Assembly (NCBI GenBank): GCA_963580455.1
Contig: OY756967.1
Location: 16,786,022 to 16,850,021 of the forward strand
Origin: Euonymus europaeus
Lineage: Eukaryota; Streptophyta; Magnoliopsida; Celastrales; Celastraceae
DNA: 64,000 nt
Reading direction: 5' to 3'
The notes beneath the pieces are model-generated. The model ran no database searches and was not told the DNA's origin. It saw nothing but the letters and a program-made list of their open reading frames with translations. This document shows, piece by piece, positions 1 to 10,810 of this stretch. Position numbers and translations under genes: made by a program. Within the stretch, counting starts at the first letter, position 1; the number at the start of each line of letters is the position of its first letter.

Positions 1-119
1 ACCATTTAATTTGAAAGGTTTTATAAAATCCTAACTTGATAATGAAAAAAAATCATTAGAATCTTTAGTGACTCCTCCTCCTAAAGCCCCTGGATTTTCA
101 ATAGCACTACATCGACAGT

Positions 120-830
120 TGTTGGTTTTTTTAATTAAATAAAAATTGACAATTGTGAGATCTATTTATATTTTTGATAAAATGGTTTTGTTACCAAGAT
201 ATGCATGTAGATAATCATTGATTACATGCAAGAGTTTGGTTTGGGTTATCAATTGTTGTGTTTTGTTTTATCCAGGAATCTTTGGTGGTGATGATAACTT
301 TATCTATAAAAGGTGTAGCATCAAATGAAAGAGTTGACGGAATCTTTATGAAAAAGATTGATTTTTTGTTTTTTTTTCTTTTCTTCCATGTACTTCTAGA
401 TTCTCTTACTTTAGTCTATCTCTTAGGGTGAGCTTTTTGAGTGTGAGATTAAAGAGAGAATTGTAGTGAAGTTTTTATGTTGTGAGTAGTGACTCTTCAA
501 AGAGATTCTACCATGTTCTTGAGAATGAGTGATTCCTTGTTTGTAAAATCTTTTGGGAGATCCAAAAGTAGTCTCTACCTTGTTAAAGGGAGTGAGGTTG
601 AAGCAAAACACTGAATGAGAAATATGAGCGATGTCTTTAGGTTAAAAATAGGGTTGTAACTCCTGATTCGTTTTTAGTGGATTGTTCCTCAAGATTAGTC
701 GCTCATAGACTCGAGATTTTTTTCCCAGGTTGAATTTTCCTCGTAAAATTCTTAGTATTTGATTTTCATTTATTTTTCGCAATTTAATTTTCATATTTGT
801 TGGTTGACAATCTTAATGAGATACACCGAA
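120..830 (+). repeat. Degenerate solo LTR, inverted relative to the Copia element that follows
   Basis: The sequence reads TGTTGGTTTTT near 120 and then follows, with many changes, the reverse complement of the LTRs at 1324-2241 and 5878-6771. It shares the segments 'gacaattgtgag', 'gtaactcctgattcg' and 'agactcgag'. There is no internal region next to it, so it looks like an old solo LTR of the same or a sister family in the opposite orientation. The right boundary (about 800-840) is too diverged to fix and I see no target-site duplication. Confidence 0.6.
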
Positions 831-1323
831 ATTCCAGCATTCAGCTTGAACCGTCCAGCAATTAGACGAGAAAAATTCAAAACTTTCATCATAGCAAGGA
901 AATTGAGAATTGAAACCTCCATTCGTTGTAAGATTTTAGAATATAAATAATATAATTTTTTCACCTTTTGAGGAGAGCTAAAAAGGGTCAAAAGTCAATT
1001 TGAATTTAGAAACCAATTGTACACGTGAAAAAAAATACCTTCCATTCGAGGCCCAATAGTATACGTTAATCTTAATAGCAGGGCTGATGCTAGCCAGCCA
1101 TGTAAGCCAACACGCGGTGATATATTCTGATGTACCGAACATTGTATGCCCATTGGGCCTACTTATTTTATTCGAATTTCAACTTCACATTCAATTAATG
1201 TGTTGTTTGATGTTTAGAGGCTTGTTTAACCTTAGTAAGCCCCAAATCTATCATGATCATGCACCAATCACATGCCCCACCTTTGATTCCTGACAAAGTT
1301 GATATATGAGGGAGATTAGATAC

Positions 1324-2241
1324 TGTGGGTTGATGTTTCTCACCAGTATCGTTAGTCAAAAAAATATGGAAAAATGAGGAAAATAAAAAAAATCAAAACA
1401 CAATGATTTTAACGAGGAAACCCAACCTGGGAAAATCCTCGAGTCTATGAGTGACTAACCTTGAGGAACAATCCACTAAAACGAATCAGGAGTTACAACC
1501 CTATATTTGAACTAAAGACATCGCTCATCTCTCCCATTCAGTGTATTGCTTCAACCTCACTCAACCTCAACAAGGTAGAGTCCACTCTCGAATCCCTCAA
1601 GAGTCTTAACAAATAAGAAACTCTCAAATGATAATCACCAATACAAATATCCTCACTACAAATCACTCATTTAAACACTCAAGATCACATATGAAATAAG
1701 AAGTGATTTGCTTCTCCAAAAACCCAATACACGCTCAAGACTCTCTCAAAGATAGTTTCGGTAATCTTCAAAACGGTAAGCCCTTTTAACGAACGTGAAT
1801 GGAGTATATATATAAGTCCAGCTTGTCTTGTGTATGAAGACTTCTTCTCCCACCATCATTCTTAGCATTCTATCACCTGAAGAGATATACCATACATCCA
1901 ATACTGGAATTGATAATATAAGAATAATCAAAGATAATCCACGTTAGTTACATGTTTAACTTCCAATATAACTCTTATGTGGCTATCCATATATGAATAG
2001 ACTTCCTATCCCAATTTTATAGGACACTCTATTAACTATAAAACACTTTCATAAAGCCCACCATGCAATAAAAATTAAAAGCCCATAAGTTAAAATCTTA
2101 AAACCCGTACAGATGAAGTAACTTACTCCACATACCGTAGTAACTTACTTCACTGCTCAGCAGCACCCAATTATCACAAAATTCAATTGGTTAAATATAT
2201 CTCACAATTGTCAATTAGATTTTATAAATTAAAAACCAACA
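1324..2241 (-). repeat. 3' LTR of the gag-only Copia element
   Basis: On the plus strand it runs from tgtgggttga to accaaca, so the coding-strand termini are TGTTGG and CCCACA. It contains a 24-bp segment near 2057-2085 that is missing from the other LTR, which accounts for the length difference. Confidence 0.9.
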
Positions 2242-2253
2242 ATCTCCCCCTTG
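2242..2253 (-). other. Polypurine tract of the gag-only Copia element
   Basis: The minus strand reads CAAGGGGGAGAT directly before the 3' LTR start TGTTGG, as expected for the plus-strand primer of a Copia element. Confidence 0.8.
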
Positions 2254-3354
2254 ACAATTGTGGGATCAAAATACCCACACAACAAAACAATCATATATCA
2301 TATGCAAACAATACATGCAAGGAGCGATTTAGCACATGTGTACTTAAATCAGTAACCAAAAATCATATATCATATGCAAACAACCAAAAATCAAACATAA
2401 TATCATGAGCACATGTTCAAACAACTTCCCCTCATTATGTTATCTCCCCCTTTTTGACCCACACATTGTCAAAAATGAGCTCTTTAAAATTTCTCTGAAA
2501 ATGAGGTATTTGAGATTACATTGGAGCTTACTTCTCACTTGGCCTACATACTCGAAAAATATTTCCACGTAGAACATAACTAGGCCATCCCAAAGAATTT
2601 AAACCATAAAAGTGAATCCAAATAAAATAGGAAATCAAGAGAAATTGGTTTCAAGGATGGAACTTATAGATTTTGGTACTCAATCAAAAGAATTAAAACA
2701 ATGATAAGGAAGAATTACCATAAGATGTGTTCAAGAAATGGACTTACTATTTCCTCATCATATCCTTGAAATCTGATGCATGTTATTCGTTCATGTGCAT
2801 TTGTGTGAAAATCTCAAAAACTTGTTAGATCAAGATATAACATAATACAAGAGATTGACTTTCCATAGGTTGTCAAATCGAAATCTTTTGGTACTTTTAT
2901 GCACATGCAAGCAACATACAAGATTACCCCCTTTATTTCAAGAGGTGAAACTTTTAAATTCATGGCGGCTTTCACAGTCAAGCTTAGGTAGCTCTCTTTA
3001 TTTCGAAAGATACATACCTTCTAGCCTTAAGTAGCTCCCTTTATTTCAAGAGATGCATACCCTTTTTTCTTTAAATACCTTTGACGTAGCCCTTTCCATT
3101 TGTATAGCTTGCATCAAGTTTTCCAAAGAATTGTTCAATAGACCTATCAAGACAAATCTCAAGTATTATGTCAATCAGCCTTAGCAAGTAGAGATTTGTG
3201 AAAAACAATATATGACTAATAACATGATCTTTTCAATTTTATGAAGGGATTAGCCATTTAACGATAATCACATTTGGAGGTAACATCAAACAATCAATGC
3301 TTCAATCATAGATCAAGAATTAAATCACATATCCCACACACATGTTACCTCAAG
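2254..3354. other. Non-coding 3' internal region of the gag-only Copia element
   Basis: AT-rich with no supported gene. It holds three or more imperfect copies of a block containing 'ctttatttcaagag' and 'gcatacc' (about 2930-3065). It lies between the RNase H remnant and the polypurine tract. Confidence 0.6.
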
Positions 3355-3669
3355 CTACTTGAAAATCTATTCCATTGTAATCACCCTAGTGCTTTTCTTA
3401 GGAACAAACGTCTTTGTTTGTCTAAGGGTTTTGAAAATATGTCAGCCAATTGATTTTCAGAAGCAATATATCCAAACGACACATATTCATTTTACCAAAT
3501 TCATGGATGAAATGATGATGAAACATAATATGCTTGGTTCTAGAATTGAAAGTATAATCGCACGCATATTATCAAAAATAAATACGAGCATACTTTCCTG
3601 ATTCAATCCATAATTTTGAAGCATTCGTTTCATCCGAAGTGTCTGAGTGCAGCAACTTCCAACAACCAT
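3355..3669 (-). pseudogene. Copia RNase H C-terminal remnant
   Basis: Translated with frame changes, the minus strand shows the tail of a Copia RNase H: a GSCCTQ start, a DNM-AI block near 3560, and the ENQLADIFSKPLDKQR-type terminal motif near 3380-3450. The first part overlaps the end of gag in another frame, which marks a deletion joining gag directly to RNase H. Protease, integrase and reverse transcriptase are absent. Confidence 0.8.
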
Positions 3670-5852
3670 GTATTCAACTCCAACTCATTTTGGATTTGTG
3701 CATGTGTTTTCATGGGGGCAGTTACCTCTCCAATGATTAGATCTTGGACATCATTCATTTTGACTTGTCGAGATGGTTCAAGAGTATTTGAAGTAGGCTC
3801 GCTGTAAGTTACCTCATGTGTAACTGGTTGCCTCTGCATTGGTGAAGTAGGCTTGCTGCAGGCTACCTCAGTTGCATCTGTTTTCTGCTGCCTCAATGAG
3901 GTAGGTTGCCTGGAGGCTACCTCAACCTGATCTGCACTTGCAGATTTTTCTTTTACAGCACTTAAAGCTCTCAAATCAGATTTCTTGACCCAAACTTTCT
4001 TTGTTTGAGATAATTTTGGACGTTGTCTCATATCATGTGATTTCTCACGAGCATTACATTGTTTTCCAGCAAGATTTTGAAACCTATTTTGAAGAAACCT
4101 TTTCTCCACATTTTCAAAGTTAGTCTTCCTGGAAAAATATGATTTAGGCATTTCATATAACTTATGACAATAAGGTCGTATATGACCCCTAATTCCACAA
4201 TGATGACAGATGGGAACAAACTTACCTTTACTATACTTTTGAGTATTTTGCCTTCCAACAAATGGTTGCTTGAAAAATGGTTGAGCAGTCCTACCAAATT
4301 TATATGAAGTTTCATGCTTTTGATATGAAGAAGAAGATCTATTACCTTGTATATTTACCTTGTTTGGAATGGTAGATCTCTTCTCTTCTTGTTCCAAAGT
4401 TTTGGATGAAGAAGGCACAAACTGCACAAAACTTTTAGGAAGACATGTGTGTGAACCAGATTTTGAACACTCACCTTTTTCATATCCTAAGCCACAAGTT
4501 TCCTTGCTCATCCTTTGATTATCAAGAATATCCTGCAATATGTTAGATCCTGACTTAAACTTGTCAATATCTGAACATACTTTCTTTAGCATGTGTTCCC
4601 TTTTCTTTTCTGCCTCAGCGAGGTAGGTTACATCAGAAGTTACCTCAACTGGGCAGAGTGCTTCAAGATCTAGGATTTTCTCTTGTAATTCCTTGATTTT
4701 TGCTTTCGTTTCATTCAAATCTTGAGTAAGAATTTCATTTTCTTTAACAAGTTTCAGTTTTTCTTTCTTGCTCTTGACACATTCCTCAAAAAGATTGTTG
4801 TAGGCTACTTGAAGCTCACACATATCAAATTCAGAATCACTATCATATGTTGAGCTTTCCCTGGACTTTTGGTCACTGAAGATTACCGAAAGAGCTACTG
4901 GAGTTTCCTTCTCTTCATCTTCAGATTCAGATTCAGCATCAGATTCTTCTTCTCTATCGTTGTATGCTTTTGGCTTCTTTTTCCAATTTGCACACTCTTG
5001 AGCAAAGTGTCCAAATCCTTTGCATTTGAAACATTGAGTGGACTTAGACTCTTTGCTTTTCTTCTTGGGTTTGTAAGATGAACATTCTTCTTCCATGAGT
5101 TCCTTTGAATTCCTGCTCTTCATGAATTTCTTAAAAAATTTCATTAGAAACAATAATTCATCAATAGCATAGTTAGTTTCATCACTAGAATAAAGAGCAA
5201 CACCTTTAAATTTTTTAGGTTTAAGAAAATTTACCTCAAAAGTTTGTAAAGAGCCAACTAATTCTTCTACCTTAATTTTATCAATGTATTTGCTCTCCTC
5301 GATTGCTGCAACTTTTATCATGAACCTCTCCGGTAAAGATCTGAGAATTTTCCTTACCACCTTGCTCGGCTCAAATGGTTCCCCAAGAGTAAATGAGGTA
5401 TTAACTATGTCACTCAACTTCGCATAGAAGTCATCAAACATCTCATTCTCCTCCATCTTCAAACTTTCAAAACTCGAAGTGAGTCGTTGAAGTTTTGAAC
5501 GTTTTACCAGATTTGTGCCTTCATGTGTTACTTCTAGTAAATTCCATGCCACTTTTGCTTTATCACAATGTGAGATCCTGAGAAATTCAGAAATATTCAA
5601 AGCAGAAAATATAGCATTCATTGCCTTACTGTTCCAACCTGCATTTTCAAGGTCACCTTTAGTCCATTTTTCAAGAGGTTTAAGAGTTTCGTTACCCTCT
5701 TTATCAATGGACTCGGGTTCAATATACCCTTTTACTACCGACATCCAAACTCGTTCATCAATAGATTTCAAATAAGCTCTCATGCGTGCCTTCCAGTACG
5801 AATAATTTGATCCATCAAATTGTGGTATTTGATTCGTTGATATAGATTTCAT
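3630..5852 (-). CDS. gag: Copia-type Gag polyprotein, intact frame
   Basis: Nucleocapsid/capsid protein of a Copia retrotransposon. The open frame extends back to 5900, but that ATG lies inside the LTR and upstream of the primer-binding site, so I take the next ATG at 5852 (about 740 codons). The N-terminus carries the SYWKARM-type motif of plant Copia Gag, followed by the helical UBN2/Gag-type region. Numbering from 5900, a CCHC zinc knuckle (CFKCKGFGHFAQEC) is near residues 290-303, an acidic stretch near 318-332, a coiled coil near 375-415, and a second CCHC (CHHCGIRGHIRPYC) near 565-578. Three degenerate PTS-containing repeats lie near the C-terminus. The C-terminus runs through the deletion point into former RNase H DNA in a different frame, so its last residues (VAALRHFG) are not Gag-derived. 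A 2.2-kb open frame in a pol-less element suggests recent activity or selection for supplying Gag. Confidence 0.85.
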   Translation of the reverse strand: MKSISTNQIPQFDGSNYSYWKARMRAYLKSIDERVWMSVVKGYIEPESIDKEGNETLKPLEKWTKGDLENAGWNSKAMNAIFSALNISEFLRISHCDKAKVAWNLLEVTHEGTNLVKRSKLQRLTSSFESLKMEENEMFDDFYAKLSDIVNTSFTLGEPFEPSKVVRKILRSLPERFMIKVAAIEESKYIDKIKVEELVGSLQTFEVNFLKPKKFKGVALYSSDETNYAIDELLFLMKFFKKFMKSRNSKELMEEECSSYKPKKKSKESKSTQCFKCKGFGHFAQECANWKKKPKAYNDREEESDAESESEDEEKETPVALSVIFSDQKSRESSTYDSDSEFDMCELQVAYNNLFEECVKSKKEKLKLVKENEILTQDLNETKAKIKELQEKILDLEALCPVEVTSDVTYLAEAEKKREHMLKKVCSDIDKFKSGSNILQDILDNQRMSKETCGLGYEKGECSKSGSHTCLPKSFVQFVPSSSKTLEQEEKRSTIPNKVNIQGNRSSSSYQKHETSYKFGRTAQPFFKQPFVGRQNTQKYSKGKFVPICHHCGIRGHIRPYCHKLYEMPKSYFSRKTNFENVEKRFLQNRFQNLAGKQCNAREKSHDMRQRPKLSQTKKVWVKKSDLRALSAVKEKSASADQVEVASRQPTSLRQQKTDATEVACSKPTSPMQRQPVTHEVTYSEPTSNTLEPSRQVKMNDVQDLIIGEVTAPMKTHAQIQNELELNTWLLEVAALRHFG

Positions 5853-5863
5853 CGTTGACACCT

Positions 5864-5875
5864 GCTCCGATACCA
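5864..5875 (-). other. Primer-binding site (initiator tRNA-Met type) of the gag-only Copia element
   Basis: The minus strand reads TGGTATCGGAGC two bases inside the 5' LTR. It differs at one position from the usual plant TGGTATCAGAGC site that pairs with the 3' end of initiator tRNA-Met. Confidence 0.85.
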
Positions 5876-5877
5876 CT

Positions 5878-6771
5878 TGTGGGTTGATGTTTTTCACCAA
5901 GATCGTTAGTCAACAAAATATGGAAAAATGAGGAAAATAAAAACAAATCAAAACACAACGATTTTAACGAGGAAACCCAACCTGGGAAAAACCTCGAGTC
6001 TATGAGTGACTAACCTTGAGGAACAATCCACTAAAACGAATCAGGAGTTACAACCCTATCTTTGAACTAAAGATATCGCTCATCCCTCCCATTCAGTGTA
6101 TTGCTTCAACCTCACTCAACCTCAACAAGGTAGAGTCCACTCTCGAATCCCTCAAGAGTCTTAACAAATAAGAAACTCTCAAATGATAATCATCAATACA
6201 AATATCCTCACTACAAATCACTCATTTAAACACTCAAGATCACACATGAAATAAGAAGTGATTTGCTTCTCCAAAAACTCAATACACGCTCAAGACTCTC
6301 TCAAAGAGAGTTTCGGTAATCTTCAAAACGGTAAGCCCTTTTAACGAACATGAATGGAGTATATATATAAGTCCAGCTTGTATTGTGTATGAAGACTTCT
6401 TCTCCCACCAGCATTCTTAGCATTCTATCACCTGTAGAGATATATCATACATCCAATACTGGAATTGATAATATAAGAATAATCAAAGATAATCCACGTT
6501 AGTTACATGTTTAACTTCCAATATAACTCTTATGTGGCTATCCATATATGAATAGACTTCCTATCCCAATTTTATAGGACACTCTATTAACTATAAAACA
6601 CTTCCATAAAGCCCATAAGTTAAAATCTTAAAACCCGTACAGATGAAGTAACTTACTCCACATACCGTAGTAACTTACTTCACTGCTCAGCAGCACCCAA
6701 TTATCACAAAATTCAATTGGTTAAATATATCTCACAATTGTCAATTAGATTTTATAAATTAAAAACCAACA
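5878..6771 (-). repeat. 5' LTR of the gag-only Copia element
   Basis: Direct copy of 1324-2241 with the same TGTTGG...CCCACA ends. It is followed by the duplicated target gatac at 6772-6776. Confidence 0.9.
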
Positions 6772-6776
6772 GATAC

Positions 6777-8250
6777 AATTTGGTTTGGTTAGTTCTTAGC
6801 GAGATTCATTTTTAGTAAGTTTCATCCTTAGATTACTGTTGTTAATGGAGCAAATGTCCTTCTGTGGAGCAAATGATGCCACAACAATGCCCATATACTT
6901 GCCCATTTTTGTTGTGGCAGGGTGTGGGAATGGCATATGATTGGCCTCTATAAGTGGGCCCCATAACACACATTTTTCCTTTCAAATTAATATTGGTCTC
7001 CTCTCTATTACATAAAAATTAAGTTAGCAAGTTTACACAATTGTACTAATACAAAAGCTATCTTATTTTCATTTTCATTCACATTAGTACAACCCACCTT
7101 CCAATATAGCTACATGAGTAAAACACACATTTTTATACATTTTTCATGCATTAACAAAAATCCACCATTGTAGATGCGAACTCTACCACTATCAAACACA
7201 AAAATTGAGAAGCAAACATCCAAAAAGATTCAATGTCTCAAGCCTAGAGAGAGAAATAGATGTTTTCAGTAAGAAAAATATGCTATAATTCATGAGAACA
7301 AACCTAAACGTGGGTTTTGATCTCTCTCTTACATGCTAAATACCTATTCCACCCTTACAAAATCAAACCTTATTGGTTACATATTTGAATTCCAAAAAAA
7401 TCACAAAATTTACACTTTTGGATCTTAAACTCTTGTTATCTGTCCAGACAGCATAATAATTTGTCCAGACATTACTATTTTTTTTTTAATAAAAACTACT
7501 ATATTTATGTCTTGGAAATGAAACTTTTTTTAATCTAGACAAGGAAATTGCCTGTCTGGATAGGTTTCTGCCCTTTTTGGATGTTGATTTTAGGAGCCTG
7601 TCAGAACAAGGTAGTCCCCAATCCAAAATTCAGGTGTTCTTTTGCAACTTTGAGTCTGGAAAATGGCCATTTTCCCCCTATTTCTTGCAAAACCAATTGA
7701 AAATGATTTGAGTGGTAAATAATACATAAACACGTAAATATATACTAACTAGATTCTAAGACAACATAATTAAAGGACATATGTACCTCAATTTTGAGGT
7801 ACAGTCAACATGGTCCAATTGTAAGTCTGGTTCGACAAGAGATTCAACCCTCTTTTATAAAAAGTTGTGGGTGAACCGGTCCGGCTTACGGGTCAGTCCC
7901 ATTTTGATAACACTTCTTTTGATAATCAATGGCTAAAACACATGACAAATATATTTAGGGGTGTAAATTGGGTTGAACGGTTTGGTTTTCAAAAACCGAA
8001 ATTTTTCCTTTCACTTTTTCATAAACCGAACCAAACCATTTAAACATAGAAAACCGAAGCAAATCAAACCAAAAATTTCGGTTTGTGCCAAATCAAATCT
8101 CCAGGTAATGAAAAGTATAAGTATGTTCAGTATACTATCTGCTATAAGTTAATTATTTACATAAGGAAATAAATAGTAAATAATGATGACGTGCAGTTGT
8201 GACATATATGTATTAAATGCAGATATACATTTGCCACGAAAATCACGAAA
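6777..8250. other. Intergenic AT-rich region with no supported gene
   Basis: No open frame with family resemblance. A block of self-complementary CGGTTTGGTTTT/AAAACCGAACC-like sequence lies around 7965-8090 and may be the remains of a DNA transposon end, but I see no target duplication. Confidence 0.5.
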
Positions 8251-8252
8251 AC

Positions 8253-8628
8253 TAATGAATTTAATGGATGTAGTATTGCCCCTTCAAATTATAGGCGACT
8301 GCATATCAAGAGTGAAAAAAAAGAGACAGTATTTTTTGGAGTTGCACAACCACTAAACACTTGGCACTTGTAACTGTAGTGAAGAAAGAGAGACAGAAAG
8401 TAGAATAGAAAAAGGTGAGGGAATCAATAACTAAAAACACAACACATAAATTTAGAGTTAAAATGGGAGTAATAAATTGAATGAATGTAGTATTGGTCCT
8501 TCAAACTATAGGGATTATTGATATATCAAGTCAGTTTAGAGTAATTTTTAAAAGTGCACAACTACTAAACACTTGGCACTTGTAAGTGTAGCCAAGAGAG
8601 GGTAGAATAGAAAGAGATGAGGGAAATT
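8253..8628. repeat. Direct duplication upstream of the tRNA and PPR genes
   Basis: Two diverged copies, about 8253-8424 and 8476-8628. They share 'gtagtattg', 'cactaaacacttggcacttgtaa' (shortened), 'gtagaatagaaa' and 'gagggaa'. The offset is about 220 bp. The function is unknown. Confidence 0.7.
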
Positions 8629-8784
8629 GTCGTTGAAAATTTTGAGCTTGGAATGATTCCTACGTTGTCTACCATTATAGAACAAACTCCAAATAATTTG
8701 GTGGTGCATAAATTACAAGGTGTTTTGGAGTGGTCAAAATAACATTTTCATTGGAGATGTTTGGATTTTAAAAATTTTAATTTT

Positions 8785-8858
8785 TGCTTTCGTTGAGAGT
8801 CGAACTCAAGACCTCCCGCTTACTAAACGGGTGCTCTAACCAACTGAGCTACGAAAGC
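8785..8858 (-). tRNA. trnT-AGU: tRNA-Thr(AGU)
   Basis: The minus strand folds as a complete 74-nt cloverleaf. It has a 7-bp acceptor stem GCTTTCG/CGAAAGC, a D arm GCTC-AGTTGGTTA-GAGC, an anticodon stem CCCGT/GCGGG closing the loop TTAGTAA with anticodon AGT, a TTCGACT T-loop on a 5-bp stem, and discriminator A. CCA is not encoded, as in plant nuclear genes. The box B region (GTTCGA) is intact and a T5 run follows within about 20 nt, fitting a Pol III terminator. There is no intron. It lies 94 bp from the divergent PPR start. Confidence 0.96.
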
Positions 8859-8952
8859 TGGCTGGTTGGACGTTGTTGGCATTCGATAAAAATTTGGATC
8901 TACCGGAACATATCTTATTCACAAATGAACAAGCTGTGGAACTCATGAGGCG

Positions 8953-10485
8953 ATGTGGAGTGACAGCAGCAGAACAAGTAGAGTCCTCCACCTGCTAGAG
9001 AAATGCAAGAGTATGACACAATTAAAGGAAGCTCATGCGCAGACAATCACATGCGGGCTTGCGTATAACAGCTTTGCCTTAAGCAGGATTTTAGACTTCT
9101 GCGCTGACCCGCATCATGGAAGCATTACCTACGCATATATGCTCTTCCAACACATTCCAAACCCCACCATCTGTATATGCAACACCATGATCAAAGCTTT
9201 CTCCCTAAGAAATCAACTCAAAAACTCTGTTCTTGTATACTCAAATATGTTACAAAGTGACATGTACCCTGACAATTATACTTTGCCTTATTTGTTGAAG
9301 GTCTGTGCTAGGCTACAAGCTCGTTGTGTTGGAGAATCTGTACATGGGCATTGCTTGAAATTGGGCTTTACGTTTGATATTTTTGCGGGTAATTCTTTGA
9401 TTACTATGTATTGTGGGTTTAACAAAATGAGGGACGCACGGTACATGTTCGATGAAATTCCTAGATTAAGTGCTGTGACCTGGACAGTTATGATCTCTGG
9501 ATATGCAAAAGTGGGTGATCTCGACACTGCAAGATTGTTCTTTGATGTGGCACCAGTTAAGGACAGAGGGATATGGGGTGCCATAATATCTGGATATGTG
9601 CAAAATAATTGTTTTAAGGAGGGTTTGAATATGTTCCGTTTGATGATACAATCGACTGATATAGAGCCTGATGAGGCCATATTTGTGAGCATTCTTTGCG
9701 CTTGTGCTAATTTAGGTGCTCTGGATACTGGGATATGGATCCATACGTACTTGGACCGGCTTGGACTGCCTTTGAGTGTGCGATTGACCACTAGTATGAT
9801 TGGCATGTATAGCAAATGTGGAGATTTTGATCGTGCAAAGGAACTGTTCGATGGTATGTCACAAAGAGATACTATTTGCTGGAACGCAATGCTTTCTGGG
9901 ATGGGAATGCATGGAGATGGAGAGGGTGCACTGAAGTTGTTTTCCGAGATGGAGGACGCTGGGGTCAAGCCAGATGACATCACATTCATTGTGCTTTTCT
10001 CTGCCTGTAGTTATTCTGGCATGGTCTCTGAGGGTTTAAAGGTACTAGATAGAATGTGCAATGTATATAGCATCCAACCTAAGAGTGAACACTATGGGTG
10101 TTTAGTCAACCTGCTTTCCACAACTGGGCATTTTGAAGAAGCAAAAGAAATAATTTTAGGACTACCTGATTCAAGTTTCCCTTCAGAGGAAGCAGTGGCC
10201 TGGAGAGCGTTGCTGAGGGCATGTTGCGACCACGGACAAATGCGGTTAGCTGAGGCTGCTGCTGAGAGACTTATGCAGTTACAAAGCCATAGTGGGGCTT
10301 ATACTCTGCTTGCAAATCTATATGCAGCTACTGGGAAACATGATGATGCTGAAAGAGTAAGGAAGGAGATGAGAAGCAAAGGAGTGGACAAGGCACCGGG
10401 TTGCAGCTTGGTTTCAATCGATGGAATGGTCCATGATTTTATTTCAGGTAAGAAAACCCAGTTTGGAACTGTCCATGACTGTTAA
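8953..10485 (+). CDS. PLS-class pentatricopeptide repeat protein, E/E+ type
   Basis: An organelle-type RNA-binding protein of the plant PLS PPR family, which mostly act in plastid or mitochondrial RNA editing, splicing or stability. The 510-residue product comes from one exon, as is usual for this family. From about residue 40 to 400 it shows repeated P, L and S motifs, for example NTMIKAFS near 78, TWTVMISGYAK near 176, WGAIISGYVQ near 207 and CWNAMLSGMGMHG near 310, with the paired ANLGALDTG and MYSKCGDFDRAKELFD signatures. The C-terminal part (about 400-490) matches the E and E+ motifs (YGCLVNLL, WRALLRACC, YTLLANLYAATGKHDDA, APGCSLVSIDG). It stops after the E+ start with no DYW deaminase domain, so any editing role would need a DYW partner. 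The ATG at 8945 is out of frame. I do not recognise the exact orthologue. Confidence 0.93.
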   Translation: MWSDSSRTSRVLHLLEKCKSMTQLKEAHAQTITCGLAYNSFALSRILDFCADPHHGSITYAYMLFQHIPNPTICICNTMIKAFSLRNQLKNSVLVYSNMLQSDMYPDNYTLPYLLKVCARLQARCVGESVHGHCLKLGFTFDIFAGNSLITMYCGFNKMRDARYMFDEIPRLSAVTWTVMISGYAKVGDLDTARLFFDVAPVKDRGIWGAIISGYVQNNCFKEGLNMFRLMIQSTDIEPDEAIFVSILCACANLGALDTGIWIHTYLDRLGLPLSVRLTTSMIGMYSKCGDFDRAKELFDGMSQRDTICWNAMLSGMGMHGDGEGALKLFSEMEDAGVKPDDITFIVLFSACSYSGMVSEGLKVLDRMCNVYSIQPKSEHYGCLVNLLSTTGHFEEAKEIILGLPDSSFPSEEAVAWRALLRACCDHGQMRLAEAAAERLMQLQSHSGAYTLLANLYAATGKHDDAERVRKEMRSKGVDKAPGCSLVSIDGMVHDFISGKKTQFGTVHDC

Positions 10486-10524
10486 CTCCTGATGTTTATT
10501 AAAACTTGATAGAGTTTATTTGGT

Positions 10525-10810
10525 GCCTAATTACACCATAATTTGGTTTGGGGCTACTCATCCATCTTGTCTTTTTGTCATTATGATTAATCATAAAACA
10601 AGTCACAAGATCTTCAAGCTAGGTTATGAAAGAACCCCAAAAACTCGACTTAAGCTTGATGTGTTTTTTGTTGCCTAATCACACTATAATTTGGTTTGGG
10701 GTTACTCAACCATCTTGTCTTTCGTTATGATTAACCATAAAACAAGTCACAAGAACTTCAAGCTAAGTTGTGAAAGAACCCGAAAACTTGAACATCAAGT
10801 TCTCATATTT
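10525..10810 (+). repeat. Tandem duplication in the PPR 3' flank
   Basis: Two adjacent copies with a 148-bp period begin at 10525 and 10673 with 'gcctaat-acac-ataatttggtttgggg'. They continue through 'catcttgtctt' and 'aacaagtcacaaga'. The duplication starts 40 bp after the PPR stop and probably lies in the 3' UTR. Confidence 0.85.

Larger units (their letters stand above)
1324..6771 (-). mobile_element. Non-autonomous Copia LTR retrotransposon with gag kept and most of pol deleted
   Basis: Two direct LTRs (918 and 894 bp) enclose about 3.6 kb. The element is flanked by a perfect 5-bp target duplication, gatac (1319-1323 and 6772-6776). Coding is on the minus strand: the 5' LTR is 5878-6771, with a primer-binding site beside it and a polypurine tract at 2242-2253. 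The LTRs differ by about 20 substitutions (roughly 2 percent) plus one 24-bp segment present only in the left copy. Inside are an intact gag frame and a short RNase H tail, with nothing between for protease, integrase or reverse transcriptase. It would need enzymes from a relative to move. Confidence 0.92.

Noticed and set aside
7960..8100. Complete hAT or other MITE in the CGGTTTGG-rich block
   Set aside because: Self-complementary words are present, but I could not find matching terminal repeats with a target duplication.
9288..9989. 233-codon open frame on the minus strand within the PPR gene
   Set aside because: It lies wholly antisense to a well-supported PPR coding sequence and shows no family motif.
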